Made by a program: the position numbers and the translations under genes. From Akkermansia muciniphila (GTDB taxonomy: Bacteria > Verrucomicrobiota > Verrucomicrobiia > Limisphaerales > SXTU01), in NCBI GenBank assembly GCA_945874145.1, contig CAMCFN010000014.1, forward strand, positions 1 through 64,000: a DNA stretch of 64,000 bases, written 5' to 3'. The first letter of the stretch is position 1. Each line of letters begins with the position of its first letter. Of the stretch, positions 60,346-64,000 are shown piece after piece. A model generated the notes under the pieces. The model worked only from the letters and a program-made list of their open reading frames with translations, was not told the DNA's origin and did no database searches.

Positions 60346-61845
60346 TCAGCGCCCGCGTTGGAACAGCCGGACCTTAGGCGTAAATGGGCCGGTTTCATCC
60401 AACGGAAACATCGGGCGCACGCATCGCGTGTGACCGAGACTGCGGAGATTCGCGCTGGTGGAGCCCGGCGCATCGACATCCACGTAGCGCGCCGCCCAGG
60501 CCTTGAACATGTGCGGCTCGCAATGCGGCGACTTCACCACCACCGCGCCGAAGTGCCGCGGGTCCAGCCCGTGCGCGAGGAACAAGGCGCGGTCATACAG
60601 ACTCACCGGCCGGCTAGTCAGCACCAGTGAGTAGCCCCCCACCTGCACCACGGCCGTCCGCCCCGCCTGCCAAAGTTCGCGCGTCGTCTCGCTGTGAAAC
60701 CAGCCGTCCGACAGCAGCCGCACCCGGCCTTCGATGGGCAGTGGGGTAAACCGCGCTGAGTCCAGCGCCCCGCCAACAGTGGTCCGCACGGTCTGGCCAA
60801 TCCCAGCCGCAAAGGCCGCCGCCACTGCTCCCGGGTCCACCAGGGGAATCAACGCGGTGCCTTGATAACCCGCCTCCACCAGGGCGCGCAGGATGGCATT
60901 GCTGTCGCCGGATGCGCCGGAACTCGTCGCATCCGCCGCATCCACCAACACCACAGTGCCTGACGGGTTCTCCTTCGTGATGCGGGCGGCATCGGCGAGA
61001 CTTGTCAGCGGCACCTGCATTTTTTGGTGGTGCTCCCAGAACAAGTTGGCGATGCGCACCGCTTCACGCTCCGCCCGCGCGGGGTCGTTGTCCGTGACCA
61101 CGAAACTGTTCGAGGCGAGCGCCGGCACATCGGTAAAGGGATTGCCCCACATCATGGCCGCCGACAACCCACCGGGGGTTTGCTCAATCTCCTTCGCCAG
61201 ATTCACCGCGTGCCGGATGGAACCGATCTCCGTGATTAGCTCGTCGCCGCGCACCAGTGCGGGCACCGTGACCTTGGCTGTCACCGGCCGGACTTCCCCC
61301 GCCACGATGCGCAAGAACAGTCGCGCCGCCCGCGCCCCGGTGCCGAAGAAGTCCACATGCGGATAGGTGTGAAACGCCACCGCCGCGTCGCTGTGCTCCA
61401 GCATCCGGTCAGTGAGAATGCCATGTAGATCTAGAGAAATCACAATCGGCACCCGCTCGCCGAGAATCTTCCGCAGCTCCGCCAGCAAGTAGCCTTCCGG
61501 ATCGCCCTCGCTCTCAGTGGCCATCGCCCCGTGCAGCGAGAAGTAAACGCCGTCCACTTTCGGAGCCGCCTGCACGCTGGCCAGCAGCTCGCGGGCGATG
61601 CGCTGGAAAGCGGTGTCCGCGAGCGTTCCGCCGGACGTGATGAAGTGCGCGCTGTAGATGGGCACCAATTCCACCCCGGGAGCGGCGTCGAACACGCTCA
61701 AGGCCCCGCCCACCTCACTGCGCACGCGGCGGTGGTATTGGAGGATTTCGTCGCCCCGGCGAATGGTGAAGTCATCGTATCCGCTCAACACGGGGTTGAA
61801 CGTGGAGACCTCTTGTTTGCACTCAACGATTAGGATTCGTGGCAT
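60346..61845 (-). CDS. M81-family (MlrC-like) peptidase
   Basis: The 499-aa protein matches the M81 family named after microcystinase MlrC. Motifs include VECKQEVSTFNPV at the N-terminus, GVYFSLHGAMATESEGDPEG, SLDLHGILTDRML, AFHTYPHVDF, VVLVDAADATSSGASGDSN and SPHCEPHMFKAWA. Metal ligands of this family lie in the HGAM and DLHG segments. Members are widespread and usually not microcystin degraders; other substrates are likely. It converges on the DUF1592 gene (46 bp between stops). Confidence 0.9.
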   Translation of the reverse strand: MPRILIVECKQEVSTFNPVLSGYDDFTIRRGDEILQYHRRVRSEVGGALSVFDAAPGVELVPIYSAHFITSGGTLADTAFQRIARELLASVQAAPKVDGVYFSLHGAMATESEGDPEGYLLAELRKILGERVPIVISLDLHGILTDRMLEHSDAAVAFHTYPHVDFFGTGARAARLFLRIVAGEVRPVTAKVTVPALVRGDELITEIGSIRHAVNLAKEIEQTPGGLSAAMMWGNPFTDVPALASNSFVVTDNDPARAEREAVRIANLFWEHHQKMQVPLTSLADAARITKENPSGTVVLVDAADATSSGASGDSNAILRALVEAGYQGTALIPLVDPGAVAAAFAAGIGQTVRTTVGGALDSARFTPLPIEGRVRLLSDGWFHSETTRELWQAGRTAVVQVGGYSLVLTSRPVSLYDRALFLAHGLDPRHFGAVVVKSPHCEPHMFKAWAARYVDVDAPGSTSANLRSLGHTRCVRPMFPLDETGPFTPKVRLFQRGR

Positions 61846-61922
61846 GGTGAATTGCCCCGAGGCTAATCAAACGCGCCGATTGAGCAAGCGCCCTGCGAGG
61901 CCACGCTTCCCACCAAGCGGCA

Positions 61923-64000
61923 TCACTTCGCCGCCTTGTCCAACGCTTCCAACACGATCCCGGGCGTAAGCAAGGTCGGCAGCAGCAGCGGCTCCGCCTT
62001 CGGGTCGCGGGGATAGACCAGCACCATGGGCACACCCGCGCGGCCGAACTTCTTCAACTCGCTGATGATGGCGGGCGTTTCCAGCGTGTTGTCCGCCAGC
62101 AGGGCCACGGCATTCACTTCCTTGAGCTTCTTGCGCGTTTCTGGAATTTCGAGGCTGCTCTTGAGGTTGGCCTTGCAGGTGAAGCACCAGTCGGCCGTGA
62201 AGTCCACGAGCACAGGACGCCCCTCGGCGCGGGCCTTGGCGACGGCATCCAAACTCCACGGTAGCCAGTCAATCCCGTCGGGGCTGGACTTGGTCACGCT
62301 GCCGGCTTCGGCGGGTGGCGCGGGGTTGCGCCAGTGCAGCTGGCCTTCGAGCGCATAGGCATACGCACCGGCCACGAGCAGCAAGCTCAGGCCCATCGCC
62401 AGTCCGCGCCGTTCGCCACCGCGCTGCACGAACTCGCCCCAAATCCACACCGCCAGTGACAGGACGACGAGGAACAAGCCCAGCCAGAGCGCGCCGTCGC
62501 GGCCGAAGATTCGGGTGGAAACCCAGAGCAGCCAAATGGCGGTGGCAAGCATCGGAAAGCCCATCGCGTGCTTGAAGTGGGTCATCCAGTTGCCGGGCTT
62601 GGGCAGGAACCTCAGCCACGCTGGCTGAAGAGTGAGCAGCAGGTAAGGCAGCGCCAGCCCCGCACCAATGGCGAGGAACAGCACGAGGATTAGCACCGGC
62701 GGCTGCGCGAAGGCAAACCCCAGCGCGGGGGCAAGCAGCGGCGCGGTGCAGGGCGTGGCGAGCGCGGTGGCCAGGATGCCGTTGAAGAACGCGCCGGTCG
62801 GGCCTTCCTTCCCGGCCAGCTCGCTGGCGGAAGTCATGGCCCCGCTGCCCAAGGAAACTTCAAACAGCCCGAACAAGTTCAACGCCACGAGCGTGACGAG
62901 CGTGACCATGCTCACGAGGAAGATCGGGTTCTGGAATTGCATGCCCCAGCTCGCGTTCTTGCCCGCCTGTTGCACCCCAATCACGACGCCAGCAAGCACG
63001 ACGAAGGACACCAGCACGCCGAGGCAATAGACCAGACCGAGCATCCGGACCCGCGCCGGCGATTCCTTCGCCTGGTTCACGAAACCAAAAATCTTCAACG
63101 CAATCACCGGCAGCACACAGGGCATGATGTTCAGGATGAGGCCACCGAGGAACGCCAGGAGCAGGGCGTGGCTGAAGGAGGTGATTTCCGCGGCAGCGGG
63201 AGACGCAGCAGCCGCCGGAGCCGGTGTGCCGGTGGAGGATGCTGCGGCAACGCCTGCATCACTGACGAGCAGGTTGACCTCGTAGCCGGTGGAGGGGCCG
63301 GTTTCGGAAACTTCGACGAGCAGGCCCAGCAGTTGTTTGGGCCAGTCGCCTTCGGTCTTTTTGACCTGCTTGCGCAGCACCACCTTGCCGCCAGTCTGGC
63401 TGACCACCTCCGTCGGGCCGTCCACCTCGAAAGCTTCGGCGGTGAAGGGAAAGAAGTCCGGATGTTTCGCCGTCGTGGGCCATTCGATCAGCAAGGCACG
63501 AGTTTCGCCGCTCGCCGGCTTCTCCCACCGGGCGGTGGCGGCAAGGTCCGGCTTCACGACGGGCAGGTTCTTTTGCACGGCGGCAAGCTGGGCGGCAACG
63601 GTCGACGGCGTCGTGACCTCGCCCACAGTGAGACGGGCGGTGACCGTGGTTTTTTGCGGCACGCATTGCCCGCCGGTCACGCACTCCAGCCAGGAAACCT
63701 TGGCGTTCAGCGTATGGGTTCCCTTGGCCAGATCCGCCGCCAACTTCAAAGGAATCAACAGGTTCACCTCATTCGCGTATTCGTAGGTGGTGAGGCTGTT
63801 CGTGATGAACTTGTGCGGCACCGGCCATTGGATTTCCCCGGCCGTCACTCCCGCCGGAAGATCCCATTGGATGGCGGGAGGGAAGCCTACGCCGGGGTTG
63901 CGCCAGTAAACGTGCCACGGCGGGTTCATCGTCATGCGCAAGCCGCCCAGCACGGTAGCCCCTGCCCTCGCGGAGTCGCTGCCGAGTTGAAGCGCAACCT
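61923..64000 (-). CDS. DsbD-like thiol:disulfide interchange protein, 5' end outside the window
   Basis: The frame runs beyond the right edge; within the window it encodes about 692 residues. An N-terminal periplasmic domain (WHVYWRNPG, WLECVTGGQCVPQKT) is followed by a membrane domain with paired cysteines (LNIMPCVLPVIALKIFGF and LATPCTAPLLAPALGF). A C-terminal thioredoxin-like domain has VDFTADWCFTCKANLKSSLE. This matches DsbD/ScsB-type proteins that carry reducing power from the cytoplasm across the inner membrane. It converges on nothing; the M81 gene starts 77 bp downstream of its stop on the same strand. Confidence 0.9.
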   Translation of the reverse strand, partial: VALQLGSDSARAGATVLGGLRMTMNPPWHVYWRNPGVGFPPAIQWDLPAGVTAGEIQWPVPHKFITNSLTTYEYANEVNLLIPLKLAADLAKGTHTLNAKVSWLECVTGGQCVPQKTTVTARLTVGEVTTPSTVAAQLAAVQKNLPVVKPDLAATARWEKPASGETRALLIEWPTTAKHPDFFPFTAEAFEVDGPTEVVSQTGGKVVLRKQVKKTEGDWPKQLLGLLVEVSETGPSTGYEVNLLVSDAGVAAASSTGTPAPAAAASPAAAEITSFSHALLLAFLGGLILNIMPCVLPVIALKIFGFVNQAKESPARVRMLGLVYCLGVLVSFVVLAGVVIGVQQAGKNASWGMQFQNPIFLVSMVTLVTLVALNLFGLFEVSLGSGAMTSASELAGKEGPTGAFFNGILATALATPCTAPLLAPALGFAFAQPPVLILVLFLAIGAGLALPYLLLTLQPAWLRFLPKPGNWMTHFKHAMGFPMLATAIWLLWVSTRIFGRDGALWLGLFLVVLSLAVWIWGEFVQRGGERRGLAMGLSLLLVAGAYAYALEGQLHWRNPAPPAEAGSVTKSSPDGIDWLPWSLDAVAKARAEGRPVLVDFTADWCFTCKANLKSSLEIPETRKKLKEVNAVALLADNTLETPAIISELKKFGRAGVPMVLVYPRDPKAEPLLLPTLLTPGIVLEALDKAAK

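Noticed and set aside
60346-61845. Microcystin-degrading MlrC
   Set aside because: M81 proteins are widespread and mostly of other or unknown function; no mlrA, mlrB or mlrD gene accompanies it.
1-64000. tRNA, rRNA or riboswitch genes
   Set aside because: No cloverleaf-like or conserved rRNA segment was noticed by eye. A covariance-model search would be decisive and was not possible.

Overview
The window looks like a chromosomal segment of a Gram-negative bacterium of the phylum Verrucomicrobiota, probably the Pedosphaera/Limisphaerales side. This is an inference from gene content, with no database search. The supporting signs are a DUF1800/DUF1501 pair, a DUF1592-type planctomycetal cytochrome protein, a type II-like prepilin ending in an H-X9-DG motif, many exported proteins, high GC, and many palindromic intergenic repeats. 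The Kdo/Lpt genes show that the cell makes lipopolysaccharide and has an outer membrane. No complete transposon, prophage, CRISPR array, rRNA or tRNA was found.

Layout. 0-6.2 kb: rpsT with a strong terminator, the DUF1800-DUF1501 pair (the DUF1800 gene carries an apparent one-base frameshift), a sugar-isomerase-like TIM barrel and a pseudopilin-like protein. 6.3-12.3 kb: a PHP phosphatase, two paralogous small membrane proteins, an M48 protease and three tandem AIM24-family proteins, the last with an N-terminal GYF_2-like domain. 12.3-16.5 kb: altronate dehydratase, a WYL regulator and a di-heme cytochrome c peroxidase. 16.5-20 kb: kdsA-kdsC-lptC-lptA-lptB, an operon-like LPS synthesis/export set. 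20-22.8 kb (minus): HIT-phoH-ybeY-recO. 22.8-26.5 kb (minus): a multi-domain phosphorelay (hybrid kinase plus REC-HPt-REC regulator).

26.6-37.0 kb is the accessory part. It is bounded on the left by a truncated copy of the 5' end of a moxR gene and on the right by a diverged copy of a moxR 3' end. Between them lie a secreted calcium-repeat protein and its overlapping membrane-anchored partner, a 13-unit 21-bp tandem repeat, an unknown 331-aa protein, an intact MoxR AAA+ ATPase and an unknown 1051-aa membrane protein, followed by an inverted repeat and a broken BPL_N-like gene. This is the best candidate for an undescribed system: MoxR is normally paired with VWA/DUF58 proteins, and none is here.

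37-49 kb: a sterol-desaturase-like enzyme, a REC-PAS-SpoIIE phosphatase, trpC, prfB with an intact programmed +1 frameshift site, a MacB/FtsX-type permease, a TPR protein, a Tat-exported alkaline phosphatase, an O-methyltransferase, an esterase and a glucose-dehydrogenase-like enzyme. 49-64 kb: a sialate O-acetylesterase-like protein, lipoproteins, a LysM/TPR lipoprotein, an ABC ATPase, a broken gene, a XerC/D recombinase, an FtsB-like protein, an enolase-superfamily enzyme, the DUF1592 protein, an M81 peptidase family protein and a DsbD-like protein that runs off the right edge.

At least six intergenic inverted-repeat elements are present. One two-hairpin family occurs twice (about 19.9 and 45.7 kb), and one compact element with terminal inverted repeats and internal hairpins lies at 43.1 kb.
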